NCBI RefSeq assembly: GCF_018139145.2
Contig: NC_059471.1
Span: 209,207,494 to 209,271,493, forward strand
Origin: Gymnogyps californianus
Taxonomy: Eukaryota > Chordata > Aves > Accipitriformes > Cathartidae
DNA: 64,000 nt
Direction of reading: 5' to 3'
Below the pieces are notes generated by a model. That model was given only the letters and a program-made list of their open reading frames with translations, was not told the origin of the DNA and did no database searches. The position numbers were made by a program, and so were the translations under genes. This document shows positions 13,041 to 27,380 of this stretch, in pieces (the stretch's first letter is position 1; every line of letters starts with the position of its first letter).

Positions 13041-16000
13041 ATCAACTTTGTTGACTAAAGCAAACTGACACACACACCAACCTCTCACAGGAAAGAATTA
13101 GTTCTCCTTAAAGTTCTGTTGATTTCTGGGATAATTTTTTGTAGCCAGCTTTAATGGAATCCAAATGATTAAGTTATTCAGCTTTTTTTGAGAAAGGAAG
13201 ATGACATTGAGATTACTTCACGTTTCATTACCCACCACCAGATCACAGCCACAGTGTGGAGTGGTTATGGACATGAATTGAGTTAGGCAGGACCTGTCTT
13301 TGTGCTCAGGGGAGGGTTAAGGACTGTAACAATAAACCCTACAGACTGCAACTAAGGGCAATGCCATCCCAAATGTGGTGTGATCCCTGAGACCTTCATG
13401 CATATATTCTCAGACCCTGCTCTCAGAGCTTCAACCTGGAGCCCACTGAAGTCAAAGAAAGATTCCCCTGAAGTTCAGTGAACACCAGAGGAATCTTTTT
13501 CATATCCCTTGCCATGTTTACATGTTAACTCGAGGTCACAGCAAATCCTTCCAAATGACTATGAATTAAAACAGTTGTTCTCCATCACCATCAGTTTAAA
13601 AGGTTTGAACTGATGAATATACGACTTCTAAACTTGCATCCATACCATCACCCTTCTGCTTTTTGTCATCATTAAATTAACGGCAATAAACACTGAAAAG
13701 AAAAATCATGTGCGTTCCTAATCCATACTGATTACTTGTTTTAGAATAGCTGACTGAAATGCAAACTTCATTTGCATTTATGCAGATAAATGTTAAATGT
13801 TCAACTGCGCTTAGCTGTTGATCCTTGAAATGTATAATTACACACAAACACATACATGCACAAACAAAAATAATAAGACCTGAAATATTAATCATCTCAC
13901 CTGCTGTGCCAAATCACCCTTTTAATTTGTTATTCGTAAACAAAAGCACCTTTAGACAATGAGCTGAGTTCTCTCCTCAGCGATGCTTGTGCAACCCCAG
14001 TGAAAGCCAATATAACTAAAGAAAAAAGTCAGCTTTGGAGATTATCAAGCAAGATGAATACCAGAAGGATCCATGTGTTTTTTGCGCATCCACAATAAAA
14101 ATGCAACTTTTAAGTCACTGGGTTGCTTCTAAACCATCTTGTCTTAGTTTCACAACTGGAGTATTTCCTTACTGTAAGTTAGCCTTGGATCCATAAAATT
14201 TGATCCTAATTGGTAGGGAAAAAACACATGCCTTAGTATTTATTTATTTATTAAAATCTTCTCAGACCATCTGCAAGATAATGCTGCTCAGCTTTCTATC
14301 ACTTTGGATGTAAACATTTCAACAGGAGAAGGTGTTTGTGCTGTTTGAGGCACCTTCTGAACTCTGCTGAGCTTATCTTTTCTTTATAGATGAAACTTTG
14401 TTTACCTAAGATTTGAACACTGATTACAGGCCCCTGAGAAATAGGAGACAGTTTTCGAAACATTGTCAACTATAATTGGTTCCTGTCGAAACGTAAAGTC
14501 CCTCGGAAAGGGAAGAACTCAGAGGTATGGCCTTATAGGAAAAGCGACCAAACATCTGCAATGATGCTGGAGTTTTCCTTGTAAGAAGTGTCTCACGAGG
14601 GCTAGCAAGGTCCGCTAGTCCCATACTGCACATTTAGAGATGCACAGAAAAACTGTGGGAATAAAACGTATCTTTCCCCTTTCCTTTTCTTTAGTATGCA
14701 GGCATTAAAATTAACACTTACGAATGGAATCTGAAATATAATAGCCCAGCTGTCTTCCTGTTTCAGGAGGTGTTAGTGGTAGCAGAGAAGTCAAATTGCA
14801 GGACTGGCATTTTATTCTCATATCAATGACTAAGCATCTGCTGCAAAGCCCGTTCAGTCTATGGCACTCTCCTCTCATCTTTCAGCGGCCTCTGAATTAA
14901 GGCCTCAAAAGACCAGAAGCAGCATCACTTTTTGTACAGATTAAAGAAACAGGAATTTTAAAACTACATTTCTGCCTGAAAAGGTTTTATTTGTCAATGT
15001 TAGAGATAAAATCCATATTACTGACTGAAGGCAGCTAGAAGAAACCGGAACAACTTATATATTTACTTCAAGGACTTTCTGGAACTTTGTGTAAAGCTGT
15101 GTTCACTATTTCCTTCTGTATCTTTCCACAGAAAGCAATTCTGCAAACGCTAGTACAGTACCTCATTTTATAGATCAAGAACAAGATTTTAAAGTCACAA
15201 TAGCTTTTTTTAAATTTTATTTTATTTTTTATGAATTAGGTCAATGCCTAGTAACATTCAAAAAAGCAAATCTAATGTTAGGAGTTTCAAGGAAAGAAAT
15301 AAAGAACAAAACCAAAAGCATCTTTATGCCTCTATAAATGCATGGCACTCCTGCATTTTCAGTACTGAATGAAGTTACAGTCCTCTAACTTAGAAAGCAT
15401 ACAGCACACTGGAAGAGATATGAAGAAAAAAAGACTATTCTTAGTTTGTTCTAAAATGAGAAACTGGCAGGTAGAAGGTTTAAAACAAAATAAAGGGATG
15501 TTCCTCACATGTTACAATTTGTAGGGCATGGGATGTTGTGGATACTTAAAAGATATATGAGCTCAAGAAATGCCAGTACTAATTCATCAAAACCAAGTCA
15601 TTGAAAAGCATTAAACAGAGAGATTCCACCCCTCGTTCAGGAAATCCCTGAACAACGAGTGCTGGAGCCTGGGAGACTATATCACTAAGCACTGCTGCAT
15701 GCTCGCCTTCTTATTCTCTTCCACTGGCATCCATTATGGGCCCTTGTGAGAACCGAGATACTGGGCTAAATGAGCCTTTGGTCTGAACAGATTTGACTGT
15801 TCTTATGAAATGAGGCAGAGAGAAATTAGGTAATTTAGCCAGGAAATCTATGCCAAAGCAAAAAGCTAATGTTCTAGTTCCTGAGCCTTGTCCAGTGCCA
15901 TAAACAAAAGCATATAGTCCTGCCTCAAATCCTAGTAAAGCTAATGGCAACTGAGCTTACTCAGCACATGCAAAGCTATGCACAATGTGCCAAGTAAAAT

Positions 16001-19000
16001 TGGGAAGGATCACTTGTGATGGGGAGAGTGCATCAGCCTTTGTGCCCAGTTAGCCTTTAGTCTCCCTGTGATTCCCAAGGAATATCTCCGATGGGTTCCC
16101 AATGCATGGATGAATTGCCATATGCAAATAGCCACTTGTTTTTTATTCACTTGAGTTTTACAAGAACTAGCAGTGGAAGCAAAAAGTCCTTCTCACAGAT
16201 TTCCAGCTCTAAAACAACTTAATATTAATTAGCTAAACAATCATAAAAACAAAAATTAAAAAGAAATAGGTCATTTAACATAGAATCAAGATCAGATAAT
16301 GCATACCATAAAATTCCAGAGAGAGAGAAGTTTGGGTTTTCTTAACTGACTTTTATGATTCATATACAGTCAGTGGAGATTCACGTGACAATATTATTCT
16401 AAAATGTTCCCATCACATCTAACACTTATTAAAATAATCTAATCTGTTTAAACATATTGGAGGGAAGAAGAGCTGATACGTAATTATCTCTTTCCCTAAA
16501 TTGTTCTTTGATTTGGTTTCAAGGTTCAAAGACCCACCCAGTTTTTGTGTTAATAGTCAGCACTGATGTCACTGGGAGAAACAGAACGGAAGATAGAGGT
16601 GGAGGTTGAATTTGAAGATAAATTAAATAAAAACATTAGAAACCACTGGATAAGAAAAGCAAACAAACATCCAACAAGTCCACCTCTGGTTTCATAACTC
16701 TTCCTTGTTTCTTGATATATCATAATATCCTTCCTTTCCCTTTTTAATCATGCAAACTTACAGCTGTCTTTTTAAACATTTTTAGACTCAACTTCAAGTG
16801 CCTCACTTGATACCATATGTCACACATTTCCTCCTCTTTTTGTGAAATGGCTTCAGATAGAATAGTTTAACCTTACTTTCCTGCTGTCTGGATTTTGTCT
16901 CTTGGTATTCAGAAGCCTCCTTCTATCTTAAATGTTACTCATTTTAAGTCGTTTCATCAAATTTTGGTCACAGGTTTTAAATTCTGCACCATTAATCTTC
17001 TTAACTAATATAAGAAGTTAAAAACTCCCTTATTACAAATTGTACCATGATGAGGATACGTGCCTACATAAAGCAGCTAAAGGGCAGTAGAAGATTCCTG
17101 GTAGAAAATTAGTAAGTGTAAGTTGCCAACAGAAAATGAAGTGACAGTAACAGGATGTAAAATAGACCAGACTTGCTCTGTCTTAAAATGTCCAGATGCT
17201 TTTTTCTTTCTGCTGCACCTCTACCTTGCGATCACATTAGTTTTTAGCCATTTTTATAATTTTCAGCATGGGGATTTGATCTACTGTCTTAGATGACAAT
17301 GTCTAAGGAAGAACACCAAATGCTTCTAGTAGACTTACATGTCAAGAGTCTGAATATTAAAATCTAAGTCTAACAGCATACCTAAGTTCGTATTTTTTCT
17401 GAGGGCTGGTGTGGATTGTTTTAAGCTGGATAATAATTTGCCTCAAATCTTGTACAATTAAATTTTATCTGAAATTTCATACTGCTTCCTGAGTTCCCTT
17501 CTCGGATTCAATTTGTATAATTTTATTCTTTCTAGTTGAGAGAAATGTAAATCGATATCCAGGAACTTTTCTGAAATGCATTGCTTCTGAGTGACTGCCT
17601 CGTTTTATTTTATTATTTTTATTTCATGGTCATGAACATTCCAGATATACTATGTTAGGTGTGAAAAATAAGCACTATTTCTGAAGATGCGTAGTGCTTT
17701 CTGTCAGCCAAGGATAAGGCTGGATAACTATAATAACTGACTATGTTTCAGGTGATTTAAATCAGGTAAAATAACTTCTACCCTCTGAAATTAGGCTGTA
17801 ATCTAAGTCTGGAGGGAGTAAATTATCTAATACCTGGAAAGAGTAAAATACTGAAAGTCTCAGATCCTCCAACATTCTTCCCTGTTGCCATCTATTCATC
17901 TTTCTCACAGTCTTTTTTCCTCCATTTCATGACCCAGTGTTCCCTGACACTATAAGAAATCCCAAATCTCTCCCCCTTTCCCCTTCAGAGTGTCCCGTCT
18001 ATGGTGCTGCCTACGGAGAGCCTATGAAACTGAAAAACAGTTTGTCCTTTTGAAGCATCTAAATGCAGAAAGACTTCAGATTTGGTTTTACTTTGCATAT
18101 ATATGAGTAATCTCCCCAAAACAATGAAATAATTTGCTTGAGTTCCTTCTGAATGAGGTTCTGAGACTGCTTTTCATAAAAGCACCTTAGCATGCACTTA
18201 AATGCATAGGTAATTAATGCTCAAATTTGACAGACTGGCACATAAAGCCTAATCCTAGCTCTATAGAAATCAAAAAGTAGCCAGTGATCACAGTGCATCC
18301 GAGATTTGGCTTTAAAAGCAACTTTAAAAACAAATATGCAACTCCTATATTCTTTCCCTTTGCCTCCCAACGTTCATTGAAATCTCTTGAAAAAATATTG
18401 CAATCTCTTTTTAATGAAATCATTTGAAAATTAAGCTATTGCAACTAAATTCAGCATTAAGTTTCATTCCTTAATCTATGTAATGATAGTGGTAGTTATT
18501 CATGCTTATTTTTATAGCTCTCTTCATCTCACCTCTTATCAGATGGCTAATCCTCCTTACAGCAGGCACTAACCTTCATATCCAACCTCTATTTCCCTGC
18601 TTAACATACTGGCTTCTACTACAACATTGCTCCTGCTCTTTAGGAAGTCTTTGGGTGAATTTTGTTGCAGTTTCTCATACCCTTTTTTCAAATTTTACTT
18701 CAGTCTTGTCAGCCTGGAGGAGTCAAAGTGATTTAGAAGTAGTCCCAAAAGAGAAAAAAGCAGGTAGGGAAGCTTGAACTACTCATCGCAGTTATCTGAC
18801 TACTGAAAGAAATACCTGTATTTTTTTTTCAGGTAGAAGATCCAAAAAAGTCATTTTTCTAGAATATAAGTTTGAAACATGAGAATTAAAACCCACTTAT
18901 AGTATGATGTAGTTAATAGGTACCAATCTTGTCAGTAATGAATTTGGCCTGTAGTATATAAAGTTTGGAATTGACCAACGTTAGAAATTTTGAAATAAGG

Positions 19001-22000
19001 TATGCTCACTTGAAATAAGCATTTCTTAGGAATTCTTAGAAGCACTTGAAAAGACTGAAGTCCAGTAGAAATTGTTACATCTTATTATTATGATGAACAG
19101 TTTCAATGTTTATTCTGAGGTACAATATTCAATTTCCTTTCAATTTTTTTCCATTCAAGGCCTCAGGAAAGATTGAGGAGACATGTTTTCTTTAAAAGTT
19201 TGTTTTTATTGTTTTTATACGTCTTCCATCTTTATGTTCCTCAAAGAAACTTAGAGACAATTACTTTTAATGGCATTTAGATTCTTAAGCACCCCATTGA
19301 AAATGAGACTGAAGTTACTAAGCCAGATAAGCACCCATGAATATGGTGCCTTTGATGTCTAATTTACATTCTGCTAGTTAGGTATGTAAATATGAAAATT
19401 TAAATTCAGGTAGCTGAATTTCAGGAGTAGATTGAAATTGTTTTTTCTGGTATGTTAAGTCCAAAACTAAAGAAAGCCTGTTTTTAAATATAGTCCTTGT
19501 TAAGGCACAACATGTAACTATGTATTCTTAAATCCATAAAAGCTATTGCAAATGTGGTATTTTCCTGACTCAAGACAAGTGAAAACTAGAAAGCCACCAA
19601 TGAAAAAAGATTTTTGCTTCAGTTTAACTCTTGCAGTAATTTAAATCCTAGTTAACCCCAAAGGATATTACTTTTACCTCTTCAGGAAGTTTTAGAAGGG
19701 TTAAGTCTGGATTTGTTTCTGACCATACTGCTTACTACCCAGACAAACAAATAAGAAAGATGTTGTAGGTGTAAGCTGAAAAAACGCCCCTGTTCTTTTT
19801 ATTTTTTTCCATAAAAGGAATAATTTTGGACCAGGATTTGTCTCCTCTTACTCAAATGGCTAATGTGGCTCATGAGAGTAAGTCATTGCTTCATATGAGT
19901 AAGATGTCAGGCTTTTTATAAGTAACTGAAATCTCCAGCTTTTCTTACTGTCTTCTATTATCTGTTTTAAAGTATTTCCTTATTTATTATCTTTAATACC
20001 CCATGAAATATACTGATTGTAAAAATAATATCTAAGTCATTAAGTGTTATCTAAACTACTTGCTGCAATGTCAGCTAAAATAAATCACATTTTTTAAGGG
20101 ACTCTATATCATCTTTCTACAAAAAATAACAGACATTTTCCTTTATTTTCTTTTAGCCCTCTCTTTAAGGCTTTTATTTTGTGGTTCTGATATGTGACTG
20201 TTTTTATAATGTCAGGAAAGTACCTTGAGTTAAAAAATTTATTGGGCTATAATCTTTGTACAGAGAGATTTAGCATTTCTGTATTAACCATCCTTTACAC
20301 TGTAGTCTTACTATCTCCCTTCAAGGTAATCCTTTTTACAGAGGGTCATGGCTTTTCAATGTCTGCATGAAAACACATTTGCACACTGAAATAAAAGCCA
20401 AATTCACAAACCTACAAATGACAAGCAGAAAGGGCTTGTATTCCAGCTTGCTTTCCTGCAAAATCCTTTGAAAGGCTAAATAGCCTTTTCAGTGCAAGCA
20501 CTAATCTGCAGACTTGTCTCACTACGTTTGAATGTAATGAGATTCCAGTAAACACATGCACTCCATGTCGACACAGCGAGCTCAGATTAAGAGCAGCTTA
20601 TTTTCAGTTACTTTCAGGCAGCTAAAACCAGACCTGAAATACTACGTTAACGGAAATGAGAATGCCTGTGCAGGGATTTGGACTACCATAGTGAGACATT
20701 CACAAATTTGCTTATGGACAAGGCTGAAGTTATGCAGAGAGCTCTTCCACGATCAAAACTTCCACTGCCTTGTCCAAACTTTCCTTTTTTGGCTCCCTTT
20801 CTTGATTGAGGTTAAACGAAGTCAACTTTCCCTATTACTGTTCTATTTATCCCCACCAATCTTTAAGAGAACACATAAATCTTGTACTCGTGTCTGAATC
20901 ATTTATTATTATGTTATGCCTGTTGGAAGAATCTTTGTGGCCTTGTTCCATGTTAAATGATGCCCAATCTTTCCATGTCCTAAATTTGGTATGAATTTCA
21001 CAGCTTTTTAGTTAGGAATTGAAATTCGTGATCTAGACTAAACTCTGCTGACTTCAAGGGATTTGTTCTTCAGTAAGTATTCCAGGAAAAGACCTTAGGT
21101 ATAGCAGCAGTAGGCTGATGAAGACTTACTCTTTCATTACTCCCACACTTGAGTAACGAAACCAGATCCCTGTTTCTTGTAACAAAAGATGATGAAATGC
21201 ATAAACAGAAAGGTTTGTTAAAACAGAATAAAATAAATTGTTATTCAGAAAAAGTAAATTAAGTTAAGCACCTCAACCAGCTATAATTAAATTGAATATG
21301 CCACCATGACTATTGTTGATATACCACCTTCATGACCACTGATGCTTAGCCAAACAGAAAATGAAACTTAGATCAAGTAAAGGGAAAAAACAACAGCACT
21401 GTTGCTCTGCAGTTTTCTGCTGTTTGACACATGGTTTGTATTGTAGGTGCACTCATATCCCTTATGAAACCCTTTGCAAGCTTGTAAATAAATGTTAGCT
21501 ACAGAAAGTAATGTTGATTTATACAAATGGCAAAAAGCTTTCAGGTTTCATGTTGGTTCCATACTTCAAACAACCTGGAAGTATAGGATGAAATAATTAG
21601 AGAGTTACTGCTTTGAAAAAGTAATCAATGCCATTTGTTTTCTGATTACACGTTTACCGGTTCATAATTAAAAAAAATAAATCATACCTCAGGGCAAAAG
21701 AAATCATTGGAAGAGAGTCTTCCTCTCTTCGACTGTTTTTTTTCTAATCCCTCTTCAAAGCTTTTTCCAGGTCTGGAATCAGGCTGAATCAATCAGTATA
21801 TTTTACTGTGCTCAAGAAGTAAAAATCTGTATTATCTGAGAAGCTGCAGCACAGAAAAATGACCAATTCTTTGAGAAACCCGGTATTAAGACTTTTTTCT
21901 TTTTTTTTACACTTACATGTTATAACTTTCTGTAGGCTTGGCTCTTATGTGTGTAGAGGGTCTTTGAAGGGCATCTAAAGATTATTCAGTGGACAGATAG

Positions 22001-24620
22001 CTCCATCACTGCTATTTAGCTTGTCTGGGGATTTTTTTGGCCCGGAGACATGGGATCATTTTCACATGACAATGACTGAAGTTTCATCTTTCAAGAAATC
22101 TGAATTGCAGAGAGCAAAACCAATTAAGGCCAAACCACTTGGCCTCTGCAGAAGCCTGAGGACTGGAGAAGAACCCATAATGTTGGTGTCATCCTCAACC
22201 AAAATGTGCAGCAGCTTTGCATATCACCGATAAGATGGTGCCACCACTGCTAATTATCTCACCGGTATAAAAACACCTATCATAGCATGAAAAAGGCAGA
22301 TTTCTATCAAGAATTCTTCATCTTTCTTTTTCTTCTGCCAATACTTTCCTAGCTGTGTTGTGAGCAAAGATTTCTGCAGCATGAGACAGATTTTTTTTTT
22401 CTTTTTTTCTGTTTTGTCAAAAGACATGATCAGGCAAAACTTTTAAATAAGGGTAAACTTAAGGTATGTGAATAATGTCATTGCCTGGAGCAAGGCCAGC
22501 ATTTCAGGAGGACAGCAGAGATCTGAACTTTACACCTTGCTTACATATGAAAAGGTCTCAGATGAATGATCTATTTAGCTAGTGGATTGTTTCTCTTTAA
22601 ACAAAGAAAAAAGCAGAATATACTGTGTATTTGTCACTGCCAGTTTGCATAATGCTAGGAAATTATTTTTTAAGTCAAAATCTATGAAATGAGATTTCAG
22701 TACAGCATGGAAATTATGGGGAAAAAATAAATTTCTCTCATTTCTGTAGTGCTCTGCTCTATCACTGGTGTTGCCCATGTCATATTCCCACTTGAATGGA
22801 TGATGAGAAATGTTTATATCCAGATCAAGCTGCTTGCTCAACTTTCCTGGTGTGGTTTATATTAAATACAGAAGAAGGCAGCAAGCTAGTAATCCCTGAA
22901 AGCATCCTTCTGATGAGTCAGACTGAGCTGTTAGCAAAACTCTAGTCACTCGTTACCAGGCTTTTAACTCCATGTAGCGCAGAGGCGTGAAAAGGATCAA
23001 GTGAATTTTAATACTTCGCTCATCCTGAGCAGTGCTACTTGAGCTTTGCACTCACACAGCACACGGAATGCGACCATGATAATTTTGACATTCCGTTTCT
23101 CTTCAGCAATTTTTGTCACTGTTCTTTTTAACCCAATAGCATAAACATTATTTTATGTATAAGAACAACCAAGGTGATTGTTTTATGTTTAAAAACAAAT
23201 GGGCATATCTTCAAGTCCTCAGCTTTCTGCCACCAATCTTATACATTTATATGCCAGATATTCTACACATAAAATAGGTTAATAGAAGGCTGATATTTAA
23301 TTTGTTTAATTAATTTCATTGTGAAGGCATGTTTGAAGCCACATTACTGAAGGATTCCACCAAGGTAACCATTTAACAGCTAAGTAACCTTTAATTACTT
23401 TGCTGTAATGATACACATCTAAGACAGATATTGTTATACTGTGACATCTGAGCACTTTAACCTAAAGGTAGTTATTAGCACTCCTATGCAAGATGCATTA
23501 TGGATCATATTTCATTAATGGAGAGTATTGTGTTCCTATCTGATTATGTACTTGTGAACATTTATTAACATATCTCCCTGAGTGTGACCATGTTGCAACT
23601 CAGAGGAATCCATAGATTTTCATAAATCAGGTAGCATTTCTTAACCAAAATATATGCAATCATACCAGAGAAAAGTTATATGACAGCTCTTCCGGAACTG
23701 TTTGATACACACACTAAATAGGAAAAGAGTTGCTTAGGGCTGGACAATGTATATAATTATGATTAGCTGTGCAATATTTGAAAACAAAATAATTAAAATG
23801 CAAATTAATGCTGCACTGCAAGAATCACTAGTTGTGATTTATATCACTACAGGTGAGAAGACAGTCCAGACTTGTAGATGACTGCAGATGTACACAAATT
23901 AGAATAGATTAGATGACACAGCAAGTCACCGCCAATTCTAATAGGCATGAATTCATCATGATACATTTATTCATTCTGCACAATACCTCTTTTTATCTAA
24001 GTTTTCCAGTGGTGACTGGTTTTTCATCCAATGTGTTTCTCACATTCTTTTCTGACTCACTGAGCTAAAGAAAAAACACATTTTTAAGAACAAAGTTTCC
24101 TTCTGGGAATAAATAAAAATAACCATATGTGAATTGTCTACGGCAAATAATACAGAAGCTGAAGAGAAAGAAAAAAGCAGGTATTAGCTCGTCTTTCCTT
24201 GAATTCTCAAGTAATGGTGGAAAGTTACTCACCCTTTTCCAATGAAATGAGTTACTTAGGAAATAACTAATTTACTCAAAGTCCACAGAGGCATGAACGA
24301 GTCAGAGGTATGTATTTCATCTGAGTCAGGTCATAGTCACTAAATTATTTGTCTTACATAAACGAGGGAGAGGTGAAGGAAGGAACAGAAGGGCACAGTA
24401 CATTTCCCTCACAGGAACGGTTTTTGAGGGAAGATACAGAGATTCTGTATGGTTTGTGCTCAGGAGCTCAAAGAGGAGCCAGCACATTTCCAAACAGACT
24501 TACTGAGTGCCGCAAACAGAAAGCAAGTTGTTACAAACTATGTAAGCTAGAACTGAGACTGAATGGAAGAATAAATAATTTCTTTTCTCAACTGACTTCA
24601 AGAAGTTTTATTCTTAGATT

Positions 24621-24790
24621 TTGAGGACAGAAAGAGTTGCTGTGATCACTTAGTCTGATTTCCAGCACCACACAAGCAGTAGGCATATGGGACAAACACA
24701 AATATTTAAAAGACTGCCTGCTTCAGTACTATTCTTAATCTCCCACAGTCTTTCAGCAGTAAATTGATTAACTCTTCATGGTGAAAGATA
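24621..24790 (-). mobile_element. Possible very old CR1 3' fragment
   Basis: The text GGACAGAAAGAGTTGCTGTG followed by ATCACTTAGTCTGATTTCC resembles the old CR1 consensus segment 'ggccagaagggaccattgtgatcatctagtctgacctcc' in the same order. After that the match fades. It would be a minus-strand copy. This is my reading by eye from a remembered consensus, so it is only moderately supported. Confidence 0.5.
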
Positions 24791-27321
24791 TATGGACTAA
24801 TGTATAAGGAAGATAATTATTTATGCCTATGCACTGCTTTCATGTCTGTTATTTTTAGATAATTTTATGCACAGACCCATGTTCCTTCCATGCACAAAAT
24901 ACAATCTCTGTCTAAGCCATGACCCATTCCTAAAACTGGATTTTCTTCCTGCTGACAGGTACTATTGCAGCAATCAAGCATACATTGCTGTACTGGGTCT
25001 CTATTCACATAAAAGTATTGTTTAAAGAAGGATGAAGGATTTTCTCTCCTGTAAGACTTTTAAGATCTTGAAATACCTGATTGTTAATCTATCTGTGTCA
25101 TCTTATGCCAGAAAAACATGTGATGCAAAAAGATGAGAGGTTGTATACTGATAAAAAACATTTTCTTTATCCTTTGTAAAGGTATTTAGCGAAGTTAGAA
25201 AGTGACACTGGTTAAACTGTATCTGCTCTTGTTTTGCAGAGATCCTTCCTCTTGCAGCCATCTTCTCTGTGTGTATGGCATATATGGGATTCTTACTCGC
25301 TTTCTTACATGGTTCAGTAAATTCTCTCCTTAAGAAGCAAAGTACTAATTACTAATCAAAGCATCAGTATTTAGCATTATTTTCTTACTGAACTATGGAA
25401 TAGTGGAATTTTATGATTTGAACGAACTTAGTAACAAATTTGAGACACTCTTTGTATAACACAGGGCAGAGAAGAAACTCAGTTTCAAAATCTTGTAAAG
25501 GCAAGGAGGCATCTGGAAGGTATTATGAAAGCTTTTTCACATAAATATGAGTCTGTACATAAAAATGGGGATGGTCAAGACAGCAGGAGAAGAACAATTA
25601 TTTCCTGTTCCACCAGGCAACTGCTGGAAATACCTATGTACTGCTGTTTACTCACAGAAATAGTAGCTTCACCTGCAGTTGCTCTGCTTTTTATCAAAGG
25701 AGAAATAAGATTTAATCATTGTGGAGAAGCCAGTTTTGTCATGCCAAATGCAGCTGTTGATGAAAGAAAGAGATGTATAAGGAGTTTGGAAGCACACCAA
25801 GGAGGCCTCCCATTGTGGAAAGTGACTTTTTTCTTTCCTGAATCTGTTTGAAAGATTGCTTTTAAATCCATGAGTGTTCTCATCTTTCCTTTGGGGAAAT
25901 GCCCCTTTTCTGGGAATTCTGAATGAGTGAGACTCTTACAGCCAGAAGCAACATCAGGAGGACATTTTGAGGAGAAGGTTAGGCATGAGCCTCTCCATCA
26001 TTGCTGAGAAGCCTGCACCATGGCCGTACACAGCCTCCCTGAGGACTAACTGCAGGCCAGTCACCATGCTGATGTACCATTAAGCTCACACAATGTGAAC
26101 ATGCAGAAACTATAAATATTAGGTTGGTCTGAAAGCATGGAAATAGGCAGTGTTTTCAGACTCGCATGTAACTTCCAAGAGTTAAATATATCCTACGGCC
26201 TTTAAAAATCAGGCCTGAAAGGCTCTTCACAATACATCACCTCTCATAAAAATTTAGACAAAGACCAGTGAAGTTAGTTAACATCAACAGGCTCTTGGTT
26301 AGGTCCCATGTCTGAATATATAATATAACTGGTTAGTCTGCTGTTCTACATTTCATAGCCCCGTGGCCTGTATGTGGAACATCACCCACAGCTAAAACCT
26401 GCTGTGTCGTGACCTTGGTTGTTTAAAGACTAGTTGACAAGATGTTTGTACTGAGCTACAAACACAATACAGTCACTTCCTTCAGCGGCAGAAATCACAC
26501 TTAAAATGTGATTCTTCTTCATGAGGTCAGCCCCTGTCAACTGGAGCCTTGTGACGTGGATCCCACAATGAATAATGTTGCTTTGATGCTAATCTATCCA
26601 AATCTGAGCTCGGTAACTCCTTCTTTCAGTTTTGCTTCCTCCTGCGCCTCTAAATCAAGAAATAATTCTATTTATAAGTCATTTCCTCAATTAAGTCAGT
26701 CTATACTATAGGCTGGCTTTCCACTGTTTTTATTACATTGCTTTCCCAACAGATGGTGGTTTGTTATTTTATTTTTTTCTCCCCCATGTTGGTCGAGAGA
26801 TCAAAGGATTCAGCCATACTTGTCTTTTGTTTCAGGAGGTGTGTGGATGAAATTTTGCATGTGTTGCATGACTGTGAAGTTGGGTTAATGTTTTCAATTG
26901 TTACTCTAACAAGAGGCAAATGCTGAACTTCTGTGCTACTAGAAACGTTATGGGCTCTGTTGATGAACGAACATAATATTCCCACCCAGAAAATTGGATC
27001 AACATCGTAATATGATTGCCATCTCTCTTAAAAGTATAATCAAAGTCTGTAATGAATTAGGAAAACTGTATCATCTCATGGTAAAGTAAGGTAATCATGT
27101 GCCAGTGGGAATATTTACATTGTGGAAATAAATAATTCATCATCACATCCTTTAACTGATAGGAGAAATCATGAACATCCAAATGCAAACAGTGGGTGTA
27201 TTTTCAGCTCCTCTGGTAGCCATTGCTAAAATTAATTTTCTTAAAGCAGTCACAAAACTCTGAGTCATCACTCTAACAATGCTAGAAATTAATGTTTTTT
27301 CTGTGACTACACAAATGAAGA

Positions 27322-27380
27322 GTGAACCTCAGTCTTAGTTGCACCAGTATAAGTCATAGAGAACTCCACTGAAGACAACT
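27322..27380. repeat. Worn copy of the same short interspersed repeat
   Basis: GTGAACCTCAGTCTTAGTTG, CACCAGTATAAGTCATAGAG and AACTCCACTGAAGACAAC follow the order 'ctcagttacaccagtgtaa…gaactccactgaagtcaa' of the repeat described at 31.5 kb. It is short and diverged. Confidence 0.5.

Noticed and set aside
25525..25851. 108-codon plus-strand open frame
   Set aside because: No recognised motif, no neighbouring exon-like splice signals and no other sign of coding; treated as chance.
26120..26140. Text resembling a mariner terminal repeat (TTAGGTTGGTCTGAAAGC)
   Set aside because: Only about 12 bases agree with mariner ends, no partner inverted repeat was seen and no transposase remnant is present.
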